Notes: generated by a model from the letters alone, not told the origin. Shown: positions 27,309-37,598, counted from the first letter of the stretch. The stretch is DNA of 64,000 nucleotides from Pseudomonas helmanticensis (GCF_900182985.1 NZ_FXUY01000002.1:250501-314500); one strand, 5' to 3'. Translations and numbers: made by a program.

Positions 27309-29405
27309 TTAAGTCTTCGATCCCTGCGGCACCTCGGCCGCAACCACCTCGCCCTCGTGCACCTGCCGCTTCGGCAACAATACCTGCTGTGGATAAGTCT
27401 GCGCGAAATGCACCGTCTCGGTGTTATCCACAAGCTTCTTCAACCGCTGATTGAACGCCCGGCTCACCGCATATTGCCCACCCGACACCGTCCTGAACTG
27501 CGCCGTCAGCACCACGCCATTCAAATCCATCCTGTCCACGCCAAACACATCCAGCGGCCCTTGCAGGTTGTACTTGAGGAACGGGTCTTCTCGGATCGAA
27601 TCGCCCGTCTCACGGATCAGCTCGATGGCCTTGTCCACGTCCGTGTCATAGGTGAATTGCACCGAGAAAAACGCATAGGCGAATTGCCGCGATTGGTTGG
27701 TCACCGCTTTGATCTGGCCGAACGGCACCGAGTGCACAAAGCCTTTACCGTCACGCAACCGCAGCGTGCGAATGGTCAGTCCCTCAACCGTACCGGCATG
27801 CCCGGAATCGAGCACCACCCAATCGCCAATCGACAGGGTATCTTCGATGATGATGAACAACCCGGTGATCACGTCCTGCACCAGTTGCTGCGAACCGAAA
27901 CCGATGGCCAGGCCGACCACCCCGGCACCGGCCAGCAACGGCGCGACATTGATTCCCAGGTTGGCCATGGTGGTGATTGCGCAGATCACCACGAGGATGA
28001 TTTTGATCGCGTTGCGCAGCAGCGGCAGGATGGTTTTCACCCGCGTGCTCGGCTGGCGTGCCGCGCGTTTGCTGACCGGTGGTTTCAGGGCTTCCTGAAT
28101 CGCCGTGTCGAGCACCACCCACAGCAGCCACGTGACCAGAAAGATCAGGCCGATGCGGCTCAACGCGTCACTGATCGCGCGCCCGACTGTGCTGCTCTGA
28201 GCGAAATCGAGCAGCGACACGCCCCAAATCCGCCCGAGGATATCGATGAAAGCAATCGCGATGACGATCCGCAGCAAGGCATGCAACAGGCTGAGAAAGC
28301 GCTCCTTGTAAGCGCTGCTGCGCTGGATCGCTCCGGCTTTTCGCGACTTGAACAGGTGCTGCAGGATCGTGCTGAGAAACACCGTGCCGATCAGTAATAC
28401 GGTGGTGAACAACGCGCAGCGCAGGGCCTTTTGATTGTCCTCGCCGATACCGATCAAACTCACCACTGAGACCAGCACCATCAACACAATCGGCCAGTAC
28501 CACAGCCCGGAAAAAATCCGCAGCGACTCCTGCAACGAAGGTTGTTTCAGGCGTTGGCTCAGCGAGCGATTGCGGATCAGATGCGCCACCGGACGGCGCA
28601 GTCTAATCACCAGTAATCCGAAAATCACCGAGGCGATCAGGCCGGTAAATACCGCAACGCTGCTGGTGATATTGCCGCCCAGTTGCCGGGCGATCTGCGG
28701 GCTGGTCAGCGCATCGCTGAGGGCGGCGAGGAAGCCGATCAGGAACAAGGGTTTTGGACAGTAATCACGAATAATCTTCGCCGCCGGACGTTTGTGCCCG
28801 GTATTGAACATCACCACCACACACAAAAATATCGAGGTGGAGAAGATGCCACTGCTGGTGGCGTAGGCCAGACACAGCGCCAGCGCGCGCCCCACCGATG
28901 CTTGCAGAAAATGGCTGACGTAGAGCGTCAATGGCAGGCAGATCAGTGCGGGCAGCGTGTAGGGCAACAAATAACCCATCAGATCCTGACTGCGTTGGCG
29001 GGTGCGTAACCAGCGGCCTCCACGCATACGGTTGGCCAACAAACTGCCGAGTACGGTGAGCAGCGCAAAACTGCCGAGCCAAGTGCCTGAGAGCGTAAGG
29101 AAATCCCCGGCGACGCTCCAGCCCGAACGGTTCGAGGGTTGGTTGACCAGTTTGTCGACTTCATCGGCCGCACGGTCCGCGCGCAGGCGCCAGGCGTCGA
29201 CCAGATGTTCGTTGATGTCGAGTTTGTCCTGTACGTCGTCGATGCTCGAACTGATCGCACCGAGCAGACCGCCCTGCACCAGCGGCTCGGGTTCAGCGGC
29301 TTTTTCAGCGGTGGCCGGAACGCCCGGCAGCGCGGCGGCGTCGATTTCACTGGCACCGAGAAACAGCAATGCTCCCAGCAGAATGGCGATCCTGAACTTG
29401 ATCAA
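27309..29405 (-). CDS. Large MscS-family mechanosensitive channel
   Basis: This 698-residue protein has a signal-like N-terminus, a soluble stretch with a predicted coiled region (residues about 45-90), about seven to nine membrane segments, and the MscS pore and beta domain from about residue 470 (VAPLLAGAGVVGLAIGFGSQQLVQDVITG, SIGDWVVLD). The protein should open under osmotic downshock. The start is TTG 29405 with GGGAG 9 bp upstream. It is convergent with lhr. Similar multi-helix members include YbiO, but orthology is not certain. Confidence 0.9.
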   Translation of the reverse strand: MIKFRIAILLGALLFLGASEIDAAALPGVPATAEKAAEPEPLVQGGLLGAISSSIDDVQDKLDINEHLVDAWRLRADRAADEVDKLVNQPSNRSGWSVAGDFLTLSGTWLGSFALLTVLGSLLANRMRGGRWLRTRQRSQDLMGYLLPYTLPALICLPLTLYVSHFLQASVGRALALCLAYATSSGIFSTSIFLCVVVMFNTGHKRPAAKIIRDYCPKPLFLIGFLAALSDALTSPQIARQLGGNITSSVAVFTGLIASVIFGLLVIRLRRPVAHLIRNRSLSQRLKQPSLQESLRIFSGLWYWPIVLMVLVSVVSLIGIGEDNQKALRCALFTTVLLIGTVFLSTILQHLFKSRKAGAIQRSSAYKERFLSLLHALLRIVIAIAFIDILGRIWGVSLLDFAQSSTVGRAISDALSRIGLIFLVTWLLWVVLDTAIQEALKPPVSKRAARQPSTRVKTILPLLRNAIKIILVVICAITTMANLGINVAPLLAGAGVVGLAIGFGSQQLVQDVITGLFIIIEDTLSIGDWVVLDSGHAGTVEGLTIRTLRLRDGKGFVHSVPFGQIKAVTNQSRQFAYAFFSVQFTYDTDVDKAIELIRETGDSIREDPFLKYNLQGPLDVFGVDRMDLNGVVLTAQFRTVSGGQYAVSRAFNQRLKKLVDNTETVHFAQTYPQQVLLPKRQVHEGEVVAAEVPQGSKT

Positions 29406-29752
29406 AACTCCGATCTCCCGTGGCTGAACCTGTAAGGAACTGATCGATATTTGTGCGGCAAGTTCAAGAGCCCCCTCACCCTAGCCCTCTCCCAGAGGGA
29501 GAGGGAACTGACCGAGTTGACTGGTCTTGATGCATCGACCTGAAGGTCTACAGTCGAACTCAGGCCTTCAAAACCACGCAGATCTGCTCCCTTCCCCCTC
29601 GCCCCCTTGGGGGAGAGGGTTGGGGTGAGGGGGAGGGCTTTTGATCTTCGCCTTGGACGTAACCGTCCGTAACGCCATCGAAACTTTCCCCAACCGCGCG
29701 CAGTCATCAAAAGACAGCGGCAAAACGAGGGCTTTTTCAACGGGAGGGTGGC
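29406..29752. other. 347-bp gene-free gap before the DUF72 gene
   Basis: Most of this divergent gap is the family D repeat at 29471-29634; the remaining 118 bp before 29753 should hold the promoter of the DUF72 operon. I see no small gene. Confidence 0.75.
29471..29634. repeat. Inverted repeat pair (family D)
   Basis: CCCTCACCCTAGCCCTCTCC and the opposed GGGGGAGAGGGTTGGGGTGA lie about 110 bp apart, like the copy at 20658-20814. Confidence 0.85.
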
Positions 29753-30679
29753 ATGGCGACGATTCACATCGGTATTTCCGGCTGGCGCTACGCACCGTGG
29801 CGCGGGGACTTCTACCCCAAGGGACTGGGGCAAAAGCGCGAACTGCAATTCGCGTCGCGGGCGGTCAACAGCATCGAAATCAATGGATCGTTCTACGCCC
29901 TGCAACGCCCTGAGCGCTATGCCCAGTGGTACGCCGAAACGCCCGACGACTTCGTCTTCAGCGTCAAGGCGCCACGGTTCATCACCCACATCCGCCGCTT
30001 GCGCGAGATCGAAAAACCGCTGGCGAACTTCTTCGCCTCCGGGGTGCTGGAACTGAAGGAAAAACTCGGGCCGATCCTTTGGCAATTTCCGCCGAACTTC
30101 AAATTCGAACCCGAACGCTTCGAACACTTCCTCGCCCAACTGCCCCGCAACACCGAAACCGCAGCCGCCCTCGCCCATCAGCACGATGCCCACCTGCACG
30201 GCCATGCGAGCATGAAGGCTTACGGCAAAAAACCGTTGCGCCACGCCGTGGAAATTCGCAACGACAGCTTCATTGATCCCGACTTCGTGCGCCTGTTGAA
30301 ACGCCACAACACCGCGCTGGTGATCGCCGACACCGGCGGTAAATGGCCGTACCGCGAAGACCTCACCAGCGACTTTGTCTACCTGCGCCTGCACGGTGCC
30401 GAAGAGCTCTACGCCAGCGGATACACCGCGCCAGCCCTCAAGCGCTGGGCCGAGCGCATCGACGCCTGGCATCACGGCGAGCAACCTAAAGATGCCCATC
30501 TGATCGCGCCACGCCTGAAGCCACGCGCACGCAAATCCCGCGAAGTGTTCTGCTATTTCGATAACGACATCAAAGTCCGCGCGCCCTACGACGCCCGTGA
30601 TCTGTTGCAGCGTTTCGAGCTGGATAAAGACCTCGCCACCACCCCCGGCGAACCCGCTGGCGAAGGAGTGCTGGCATGA
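29753..30679 (+). CDS. DUF72 (YecE-like) family protein
   Basis: This 308-residue protein has the DUF72 TIM-barrel motifs [28 protein letters not shown] and [13 protein letters not shown], and DFVYLRLHG. Function is unknown. GGGAGG precedes the ATG. The ATGA overlap with the next gene makes it the first gene of a four-gene operon ending with the YbhP-ClsB-YbhN set, a phospholipid-linked context. Confidence 0.92.
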   Translation: MATIHIGISGWRYAPWRGDFYPKGLGQKRELQFASRAVNSIEINGSFYALQRPERYAQWYAETPDDFVFSVKAPRFITHIRRLREIEKPLANFFASGVLELKEKLGPILWQFPPNFKFEPERFEHFLAQLPRNTETAAALAHQHDAHLHGHASMKAYGKKPLRHAVEIRNDSFIDPDFVRLLKRHNTALVIADTGGKWPYREDLTSDFVYLRLHGAEELYASGYTAPALKRWAERIDAWHHGEQPKDAHLIAPRLKPRARKSREVFCYFDNDIKVRAPYDARDLLQRFELDKDLATTPGEPAGEGVLA

Positions 30680-31473
30680 GTATTCCAGAACCGGTCGGCT
30701 TCACCGATGAAGGCTCGGACGTCGCGCCTTCGGTACGCACGTTCACCGTGTTGACGGTCAATACCCACAAGGGCTTCACCGCACTCAACCGACGTTTCAT
30801 CCTTCCGGAATTGCGCGAAGCCGTGCGCAGCGTGGCAGCCGACGTGGTGTTCCTGCAGGAAGTCCACGGCACCCACGAGCATCATCACAAGCGCTACAGC
30901 AATTGGCCGACGATGCCGCAGTACGAATTCCTCGCCGACAGTCTCTGGCCGCAGTTCGCCTATGGGCGCAACGCGGTGTACCCGGACGGCGATCACGGCA
31001 ATGCGTTGCTGTCGAAATTCCAGATCATCCGCCACGACAACCTCGACGTGTCGATCAGCGGCCACGAGAACCGAGGCTTGCTGCATTGCGTGCTGCGCCT
31101 GCCCGGCGACGGCGCCGAAATCCATGCGATCTGCGTGCATCTGGGCTTGCGCGAAAGTCATCGCAACGCACAGTTGAAACTGCTCGGCGAACGACTTGCC
31201 GAATTGCCCGACGACGCACCAGTGATCGTCGCCGGCGACTTCAATGACTGGCGCCAGCGTGCCGATGCACTGCTCAAACCTTGCGGCCTGCGTGAAGTGT
31301 TCGCCGAGCACCACGGCAAGCCTGCACGCAGTTTCCCCGCACGCCTGCCGACCCTGCGGCTCGATCGCATCTACGTGCGCAACCTCAAGGCCAGCCAGCC
31401 GAAAGTCCTCGCCAACCGCCCTTGGTCACACCTTTCCGACCACGCACCGTTATCGGTGGAGATCGAACTATGA
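30676..31473 (+). CDS. Endonuclease/exonuclease/phosphatase family protein, YbhP-like
   Basis: This 265-residue protein has EEP catalytic motifs: QEVHG (Glu, near residue 56), GDFNDW and SDHAPL near the C-terminus. E. coli ybhP precedes clsB (ybhO) and ybhN as here. EEP members cleave nucleic acid or lipid phosphates, and a lipid phosphodiester substrate is plausible from the neighbours. Overlaps of 4 bp occur at both ends. No signal peptide is seen. Confidence 0.9.
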   Translation: MSIPEPVGFTDEGSDVAPSVRTFTVLTVNTHKGFTALNRRFILPELREAVRSVAADVVFLQEVHGTHEHHHKRYSNWPTMPQYEFLADSLWPQFAYGRNAVYPDGDHGNALLSKFQIIRHDNLDVSISGHENRGLLHCVLRLPGDGAEIHAICVHLGLRESHRNAQLKLLGERLAELPDDAPVIVAGDFNDWRQRADALLKPCGLREVFAEHHGKPARSFPARLPTLRLDRIYVRNLKASQPKVLANRPWSHLSDHAPLSVEIEL

Positions 31474-32744
31474 ACAGCGCGCCGCTGGAGAAATCCGCCG
31501 TGGAACCCATCAGCATCAACCCGCCGATACGCGAGCCCGGCCAGGTCGACGTCGAGTACCGCTGGCAGGGCGGCAACCATGTGCAATTGCTGGAAAACGG
31601 CGAGGAGTATTTCCCTCGCGTATTCGCGGCGATGCGCGCGGCGAAAAGTGAAATCCTCCTGGAGACATTCATCGTCTTCGAAGACAAGGTCGGCGCCGAA
31701 CTGCAGGAGGTTCTGATTGATGCGGCGAAGCGCGGCGTGCGCACCACCGTCAGCCTCGACGGCTTCGGCTGCGGTGAGTTGAGCACCGCCTATCTCGCCG
31801 CGCTGAGCGAGGCCGGGGTGCATTTGCAGATCTTCGACCCGGCGCCCAAGCACTTGGGCATTCGCACCAATTGGTTTCGCCGCCTGCACCGCAAGATCGT
31901 CGTGGTCGACGGCCTGATTGCATTCATCGGCGGAATCAACTTTTCCGGTGATCACCTCGCCGATTTCGGCCCCGAGGCCAAGCAGGACTATTCGGTGGAA
32001 GTACAAGGGCCGGCGGTCGCCGACATCCACCATTTTGCCCTGCTGCAAAGTGGCAGACCAGGCCGCGCGCGGTTCTGGTGGCAACGTCGGCGCCAGCGTC
32101 GCGCCGAGATGGCTTTCGACGACCACGACGGCCAGGTGCGCCTGGTGTTCCGCGACAACGATCAGCACCACACCGATATCGAAGATGTCTATTTGCAGGT
32201 ATTGCGCCGCGCCAAACGTCGGGTGGTCATCGCCAATGCGTATTTCTTTCCCGGTTATCGTCTGCTGCGCGAAATGCGCAATGCCGCGCGCCGAGGCGTC
32301 GATGTCCGACTGATCCTGCAAGGCCAGCCGGACATGCTGGTGGCCAAGCTCGCCGCGCGCATGACCTACGATTATTTGCTCAAGGCCGGGGTGCAGATTC
32401 ACGAATATTGCCAGCGCCCGCTGCACGGCAAAGTCGCGCTGGTCGATGACGAATGGAGCACCGTGGGTTCGAGTAATCTCGACCCGTTGAGCCTGTCACT
32501 GAATCTGGAAGCCAACGTGCTGATCCGTGATCGCGCGTTCAATCAGCACTTGTTCGAGCGCCTCGAAGATCTCAGCCAGAACCACTGCAAAGCCATGGAC
32601 GCCAGCAAGTCCCCGCGCGGCCGCATCTGGCACATGACCATTGGTTTTCTGGTGTTCCACTTTCTGCGGCATTTCCCGGCGATGGCCGGTTGGCTGCCGG
32701 CGCACAAACCGCGGCTCAAGCCGTTTCGAGGTAATCGCTCATGA
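31470..32744 (+). CDS. clsB: Cardiolipin synthase B-type (phospholipase D family)
   Basis: This 424-residue protein has two HKD motifs, HRKIVVVDG (His about 140) and HGKVALVDD (His about 319), each with the downstream GGIN or GSSNLD. ClsB-type enzymes make cardiolipin or transfer phosphatidyl groups at the inner membrane; E. coli ClsB also makes phosphatidylglycerol. ATG 31470 overlaps the YbhP-like stop. The C-terminal part has a hydrophobic [13 protein letters not shown] stretch. It joins YbhP and YbhN as in E. coli. Confidence 0.93.
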   Translation: MNSAPLEKSAVEPISINPPIREPGQVDVEYRWQGGNHVQLLENGEEYFPRVFAAMRAAKSEILLETFIVFEDKVGAELQEVLIDAAKRGVRTTVSLDGFGCGELSTAYLAALSEAGVHLQIFDPAPKHLGIRTNWFRRLHRKIVVVDGLIAFIGGINFSGDHLADFGPEAKQDYSVEVQGPAVADIHHFALLQSGRPGRARFWWQRRRQRRAEMAFDDHDGQVRLVFRDNDQHHTDIEDVYLQVLRRAKRRVVIANAYFFPGYRLLREMRNAARRGVDVRLILQGQPDMLVAKLAARMTYDYLLKAGVQIHEYCQRPLHGKVALVDDEWSTVGSSNLDPLSLSLNLEANVLIRDRAFNQHLFERLEDLSQNHCKAMDASKSPRGRIWHMTIGFLVFHFLRHFPAMAGWLPAHKPRLKPFRGNRS

Positions 32745-33730
32745 GCCATTCCGAGGTGCATCCGAATGCTCATGCCGTGCCAGCGACTCACTCGAAATGG
32801 AGTCGCTGGAAACGTCCGCTGACGTTGCTGTTTTTCCTCGCGCTGATTGTCTTGCTGACGTTGTTTGCCACACGCATCGAATGGGCCGAAGTGTTGCAAA
32901 CCCTCGCCGACTTCAAGGTGCGCACGCTGATCATTGCCGCCAGCCTGACGCTGCTGAGTTTTCTCGTGTACGCCAGTTTCGACCTGATCGGCCGCACCTA
33001 TATTCGTCAGGATCTGACCTGGAAACAGATCCTGCCGGTGGGGATCATCAGCTACGCGTTCAACCTCAATCTCAGTGCCTGGGTCGGCGGCATCGCCATG
33101 CGTTATCGGCTGTATTCGCGACTGGGCGTGAGCAAGGGGAATATTGCCAAGATTCTTGGCCTGAGCCTGGCGACCAACTGGTTTGGCTACATGACCATTG
33201 CCGGTGTGGTGTTCAGCAGTGGTCTGGTGAGCATGCCGCCAGGCTGGAAAGTCAGCAGCGGTGCGTTGCAGGGCATCGGGGTTTTGTTGCTGCTGGTCAG
33301 CGCCGGTTACCTCGCGGCGTGTCAGTTTTCCAAGCGACGCGAGTGGTCGATTCGCGGCGTGGAAATCAATCTGCCGTCGCTGCGCATGGCGGTCCTGCAA
33401 TTGCTCCTTGGGGCGTTGAACTGGTCGTTGATGGCAGCGGTGATTTTCACTTTGTTGCCGAGCAAGCTCGACTATCCGTTGGTGCTGGGGGTGTTGTTGA
33501 TCAGTGCGATTGCCGGGGTCATCACGCATATTCCGGCGGGGCTTGGGGTGTTGGAGGCAGTGTTTGTCGCGCTGCTGCAGCACGAGGCTTCGCGTGGGAG
33601 TCTGGTGGCGGGATTGCTGGCGTATCGGGCGATTTATTTTCTGTTGCCGTTGTTGATTACGCTGGTGATGTATCTGGTGGTGGAGGCAAAAGCCAAGGCG
33701 TTGCGGATCGAAAAGACGCCGAGGCATTAA
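32741..33730 (+). CDS. YbhN/UPF0104-family membrane protein (LPG flippase-like)
   Basis: This 329-residue protein has about eight hydrophobic segments and the AglD/MprF-like signature AFNLNLSAWVGGIAMRYRLYSRLG and ITHIPAGLGVLEAVFVALL. The family is related to the flippase domain of MprF. A lipid-translocation role for the ClsB product fits the operon, but is inference. The start overlaps clsB by 4 bp; a REP follows the stop directly. Confidence 0.9.
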   Translation: MSHSEVHPNAHAVPATHSKWSRWKRPLTLLFFLALIVLLTLFATRIEWAEVLQTLADFKVRTLIIAASLTLLSFLVYASFDLIGRTYIRQDLTWKQILPVGIISYAFNLNLSAWVGGIAMRYRLYSRLGVSKGNIAKILGLSLATNWFGYMTIAGVVFSSGLVSMPPGWKVSSGALQGIGVLLLLVSAGYLAACQFSKRREWSIRGVEINLPSLRMAVLQLLLGALNWSLMAAVIFTLLPSKLDYPLVLGVLLISAIAGVITHIPAGLGVLEAVFVALLQHEASRGSLVAGLLAYRAIYFLLPLLITLVMYLVVEAKAKALRIEKTPRH

Positions 33731-33732
33731 GA

Positions 33733-33805
33733 GCAAAAGATCCCAGCCTGCGGCAGCTCCTACAGAGATCTCTGTAGGAGCTGCCGCAGGCTGCGATCTT
33801 TTGAT
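33733..33805. repeat. REP-type inverted repeat pair (family A, opposite arm order)
   Basis: Arms separated by only a few bases (ACAGAGATCTCTGT centre) make a near-continuous palindrome between the convergent YbhN-like and hydrolase genes, one base past the stop of the hydrolase. Confidence 0.92.
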
Positions 33806-33806
33806 T

Positions 33807-34562
33807 TCAGGATTGAATAATGCTCAACCGTTCGCCAACGACCATCTCGGTAATCCAGTCCACCAATATCGAGGTATATGCCTGCTGCGACACCGGTTCG
33901 CTCAACGCATGGTCGGCGCCATCGATAATCCGGTGCGTCAGTGAGTGCGTCTGCTGACACGCCGCGCGGTAACTCATGATCGCCGCATGTGGGACGTAAT
34001 CATCGGTTTCCGATTCGACCAGCAATACATCGCCAGTGAATTGCGAACACGCGTGCAATGCCCGATTAGTGTCAGCGCGCACCAGCGTGCTGCGATAATC
34101 ACGCAAATCCGCCTTGTCCAGATCACGCTTGGGGGTGTGCCATTGCTCGTCGCGATACAGTGCCGGCACGCGCAACGCCAGCCAGCGCACCGGGCGCAAT
34201 GACGTGAGGATGGAGGCGAGATAGCCGCCATAACTGGTGCCCACCACGGCGATGGCCGAGGTGTCGAGCGCCGGATGCGCCAGCAATCGATCATAGGCCG
34301 CGAGCAAATCGCGCAGATTGTCTTCGCGGGTAATTCGGGTCAGTGGTATCCCGGTGCCGCCAGTGTGCCCGCGCAAGTCGAATGTCAGACACACACAACC
34401 GAGACCGGCGATGCCTTTCGCGCGCTCAAGATCGCGCTCCTGGCTACCGCCCCAACCGTGGACAAACAACACCCCCGGGACTTTCGATTTGGGACTGAGA
34501 AACGTCCCGCTCATCTGTTCATCATCAATGTCGATTTGAATGCTTTCGCTTCTAGCCGTCAT
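33807..34562 (-). CDS. Alpha/beta hydrolase
   Basis: This 251-residue protein has the nucleophile elbow GTSYGG, an HGWGGSQERDLERA oxyanion region, catalytic Asp in ESETDDYVPH and His in GADHALSEP. It is a soluble serine hydrolase of the dienelactone/acyl-esterase kind; substrate unknown. It overlaps the DUF3182 gene by 11 bp and is translated after it. Confidence 0.88.
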   Translation of the reverse strand: MTARSESIQIDIDDEQMSGTFLSPKSKVPGVLFVHGWGGSQERDLERAKGIAGLGCVCLTFDLRGHTGGTGIPLTRITREDNLRDLLAAYDRLLAHPALDTSAIAVVGTSYGGYLASILTSLRPVRWLALRVPALYRDEQWHTPKRDLDKADLRDYRSTLVRADTNRALHACSQFTGDVLLVESETDDYVPHAAIMSYRAACQQTHSLTHRIIDGADHALSEPVSQQAYTSILVDWITEMVVGERLSIIQS

Positions 34563-35661
34563 AGGATTTGACCGTTACGTATTTGAGAAGAAACTCGCTG
34601 TTCTCAGCCGGGCCGCGATACACCTCGATGGCATCCGCCGGCAACGGCTGATCGATGTAGGTTTCCACCGAAGACACGCGGATCGCGCGCATTCCCGGAT
34701 CGTTGACGAAACTTTGCAGCGCCGCGACTTCGGCGCTGCTGGCACCGCCCATGCGCCAGGATTGTTCGAGCACGCCGCTGCGTGTCTTGCCGTTGCTGTC
34801 CAGGCCTTGGGCGATGTCGTAGTTGCGGCGCGAGGCGTAGAAGCGTGGGTAGGCTTCGTCGGCGGCGCTGTCGAAAATCTGCGCCTGCTCGATGGCCAGA
34901 CGTACATCATCGGGCAATTCCAGCGCCAGCAGTTCTTCGTATCCGCCCTGCACCACCAGCAGGTTCGAACCGCCGTAGACATCTTCGTCGTGAGCGTCTT
35001 TGGTCAAGTATTGATCACCGCAGTAGCTCAGCACTTTGTCGCCGATGAATGACTGGCCGACGCTGTGGGTGATGACGTCGCGCAAGTCCTGCTCCAGCAC
35101 TACACCTTCGCTGAACTGTTTGGCAACGTCGGTGCGGGCGAGCATTTCATCGAAGGCGTCCAGACTCTTGATCACCTCCTGACCGCGCCCGGCACAGGCG
35201 TGGATCGGCTTCAGGCGGATCGGCCCGCTGTACAACAAGTGTTCGGCGGCGGCCCGCGCATCTTCGAGGGCAAACACACTCAAACCATCGAGCACCACGT
35301 TACGCGTGCGTTCGCTGAACAGCGGCGACCAGCCTTGCGGCGCATGCGCGAGATGACTGCGCAGGCCGTGGCTGATGGCTTTGGTGCAGATGAAATCGTG
35401 TTCGACAAACCCGCCCCATAGATCATCCGGACCGTTGATCCCCAGCGCCTGAGCGTGCCCGGCGCCGACGATGGTTTGCGTTGGCAACAGATACAGATCA
35501 CGACCACGGTGTTTTTCCGGGTCGTAGCTGCCACCGAACTTCAATCCGAGAATTTGCGCCAGCCAGCGGGCCAGCGCCTTGTTGGTTTGCACTTCATGTT
35601 GCGGCGCGTCGGCGCGTACCGAATGGGCGACGACGGTTTTTCTGCGGGGTGTCGGGGTCAT
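34552..35661 (-). CDS. DUF3182 family protein (ATP-grasp-like)
   Basis: This 369-residue protein contains RLKPIHACAGRGQEVI and SFIGDKVLSYCGDQY, the DUF3182 signature with ATP-grasp-like character. ATG 35661 follows AAGGGGG; the longer start at 35676 precedes that ribosome site and is unlikely. It is coupled to the downstream hydrolase, so a ligase-hydrolase pair making or trimming an amide or ester is possible. The product is unknown. Confidence 0.85.
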   Translation of the reverse strand: MTPTPRRKTVVAHSVRADAPQHEVQTNKALARWLAQILGLKFGGSYDPEKHRGRDLYLLPTQTIVGAGHAQALGINGPDDLWGGFVEHDFICTKAISHGLRSHLAHAPQGWSPLFSERTRNVVLDGLSVFALEDARAAAEHLLYSGPIRLKPIHACAGRGQEVIKSLDAFDEMLARTDVAKQFSEGVVLEQDLRDVITHSVGQSFIGDKVLSYCGDQYLTKDAHDEDVYGGSNLLVVQGGYEELLALELPDDVRLAIEQAQIFDSAADEAYPRFYASRRNYDIAQGLDSNGKTRSGVLEQSWRMGGASSAEVAALQSFVNDPGMRAIRVSSVETYIDQPLPADAIEVYRGPAENSEFLLKYVTVKSYDG

Positions 35662-35852
35662 GCGTCCCCCTTCCATCGGTTCGATGACTGTAGCGGTGAG
35701 AGGTGCAGAGATCAGGCCAACCGCTGCTCTATGGAAATCCTTGGTTAATCAGAAACTTGCCGGAATCGTGCTGGCATCACGCCTGTTTCAATCTGCACGA
35801 CCATGCGCTAAACCCCGGCAAATTGCACGATCCCGGACGGCGCACCGTGCCT

Positions 35853-35940
35853 TGTAGGAGTGAGCCTGCTCGCGATTGCGGTGTGTCAGTCAGCAATTTT
35901 TTTCTGACAGATTGCCATCGCGAGCAGGCTCACTCCTACA
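35853..35940. repeat. Inverted repeat pair (family B)
   Basis: TGTAGGAGTGAGCCTGCTCG and its complement lie about 50 bp apart; the second arm abuts the TAA of the regulator gene. Between arms lies a CAGTCAGCAATTTTTTTCTG stretch. Confidence 0.9.
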
Positions 35941-36942
35941 TTAAAACGTTGTGGCTTTCGGGTTCGGGGTTACGCCGAACCGTGCCCGATAATCACTCGG
36001 CGCCAGCCCGGTGATTTTTCTGAAGATCGCGCGAAACGCCCCGGGATCCTGATAACCCACCGTCCACGCGATGTGATCGATGGTGCCGTTGCTGAACTCA
36101 AGCATCTCGCGAGCTTTGCCCACCCGCAGATGCTGGCAATACTCCGTTGGCTTCAACCCGGTCGCCGCACGAAAGCGGCGCAGGAAGGTGCGTTCCTCAA
36201 GCCCCGCACGCTCGGCCATGGTCGTGAGCGAAACCTCGGTGGCGCCGGTACTTTGCAACCAATGCTGAACCTTGAGAATCGCGGCGTCGCCGTGACTGAG
36301 GATCGGCGCAAAATTACTGCCGCATTCACTGGCACTGTCGCTGTGTTCGACCACCAGAAATCGTGCCGTACTTGAAGCGATACTCGGCCCGAGCAGACGA
36401 TCAACCAGGCGCAGCCCCAACTCCGACCAGGCCATTAACCCGGCCGTGGTTATCAGGTCGCCGTCATCGACAATCGGTGTATCTGCCTTGAGTTTGATTT
36501 TCGGATAACGCTCGGCGAAAGCCTTGGCCGACGTCCAGTGGGTGGTAGCGCTGCGGCCATCAAGCAGACCGCTTTCCGCCAGCAGCAGCGAACCCACGCA
36601 GACGCCGCCCAGCGTGGCGCCGCGAGCGTGCTGATCGCGCAGCCATTGCGCCAGGGCGGGGGACATTTGCCCCGCGCTAAAACCACCGATGGACGGCGGA
36701 ATCAGCACCGCCAGCAAAGCACTGTTAGCCTGCGGATAACTGTCGTGAACCCGCTGCGGCGGCTGGTCACCTTCGACCTGCCAATGACTGACCCGCAGCA
36801 GCGGCAGTTGCGCAGCCTGATGCTCGTCAGCAATCCGGTTGGCCACCGCAAACAGATCCGTCAGGCCATGCACCGCCGCCATCTGCGCACCGGGGTAAAT
36901 CAAGATGCCCAGTTCAGCGACAGCGGCCCTTTCTGCGCCCAT
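35941..36942 (-). CDS. GlxA-type transcriptional regulator (DJ-1/PfpI plus AraC HTH)
   Basis: This 333-residue protein has an N-terminal DJ-1/PfpI-like amidotransferase domain (GILIYPGAQMAAVHGLTDLF; GVCVGSLLLAESG with the elbow Cys) and a C-terminal AraC double HTH (about residues 235-325; SLTTMAERAGLEERTFLRRF, DHIAWTVGYQDPGAFRAIF). Such proteins activate catabolic genes. It diverges from a cysteine hydrolase gene 101 bp away, the likely target. ATG 36942 follows GGGGA. Confidence 0.92.
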   Translation of the reverse strand: MGAERAAVAELGILIYPGAQMAAVHGLTDLFAVANRIADEHQAAQLPLLRVSHWQVEGDQPPQRVHDSYPQANSALLAVLIPPSIGGFSAGQMSPALAQWLRDQHARGATLGGVCVGSLLLAESGLLDGRSATTHWTSAKAFAERYPKIKLKADTPIVDDGDLITTAGLMAWSELGLRLVDRLLGPSIASSTARFLVVEHSDSASECGSNFAPILSHGDAAILKVQHWLQSTGATEVSLTTMAERAGLEERTFLRRFRAATGLKPTEYCQHLRVGKAREMLEFSNGTIDHIAWTVGYQDPGAFRAIFRKITGLAPSDYRARFGVTPNPKATTF

Positions 36943-37043
36943 TGTCAGTTTTCCCCTGTCTATTGTCGGTGCGGCCAATCCCCGAATCGTCGGCCGTCGC
37001 CAATACTGAAGCCACTTCCAGCCAATCCATCGAGGACACACCC

Positions 37044-37598
37044 ATGGCCAAGCAAGCGCTCATCGTAGTCGATATCCAGAACGACTACTTCCCCCAAGGC
37101 AAGTGGCCGTTGGCCGGTGCCGACGCCGCTGCTGACAACGCCGCGCGACTGCTTGCAGCGTTCCGCGAGACGGGTGATTCAGTGGTGCACATCCGTCACG
37201 AGTTCACATCGAACGATGCGCCGTTTTTCATTCCCGGATCGGAGGGCGCCAAGCTGCATCCGAAAGTGCTCAACCGCGCCGACGAGCCCGTCGTGCTCAA
37301 GCACTTCGTCAATTCGTTTCGCGAAACCGAACTGCAAGCGATCCTCGATGAACAAGGCATCAAGGAGCTGGTGGTGGTTGGCAGCATGAGCCACATGTGC
37401 GTCGACGGCATCACCCGTGCGGCGGCTGACCTCGGCTACACCGTCACGGTAATTCACGATGCCTGCGCCAGCCGCGACCTGGAGTTCAACGGCATGACCG
37501 TGCCTGCCGCGCAGGTACACGCCGCTTTCATGTCGGCGCTGGGTTTTGCCTATGCCAGTGTGGTCTCGACTGATGAGTTTCTGGCCTCCAGCCATTAA
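37044..37598 (+). CDS. Isochorismatase-family cysteine hydrolase
   Basis: This 184-residue protein has the Asp-Lys-Cys triad of the family: DIQNDYF (Asp about 9), VVLKHFVNSF (Lys) and SHMCVDGITRAA (Cys). Relatives hydrolyse nicotinamide, ureides or other amides. A GAGGA lies before the ATG. The GlxA-type regulator is divergent and close, and a terminator follows. Substrate not identified. Confidence 0.9.
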   Translation: MAKQALIVVDIQNDYFPQGKWPLAGADAAADNAARLLAAFRETGDSVVHIRHEFTSNDAPFFIPGSEGAKLHPKVLNRADEPVVLKHFVNSFRETELQAILDEQGIKELVVVGSMSHMCVDGITRAAADLGYTVTVIHDACASRDLEFNGMTVPAAQVHAAFMSALGFAYASVVSTDEFLASSH

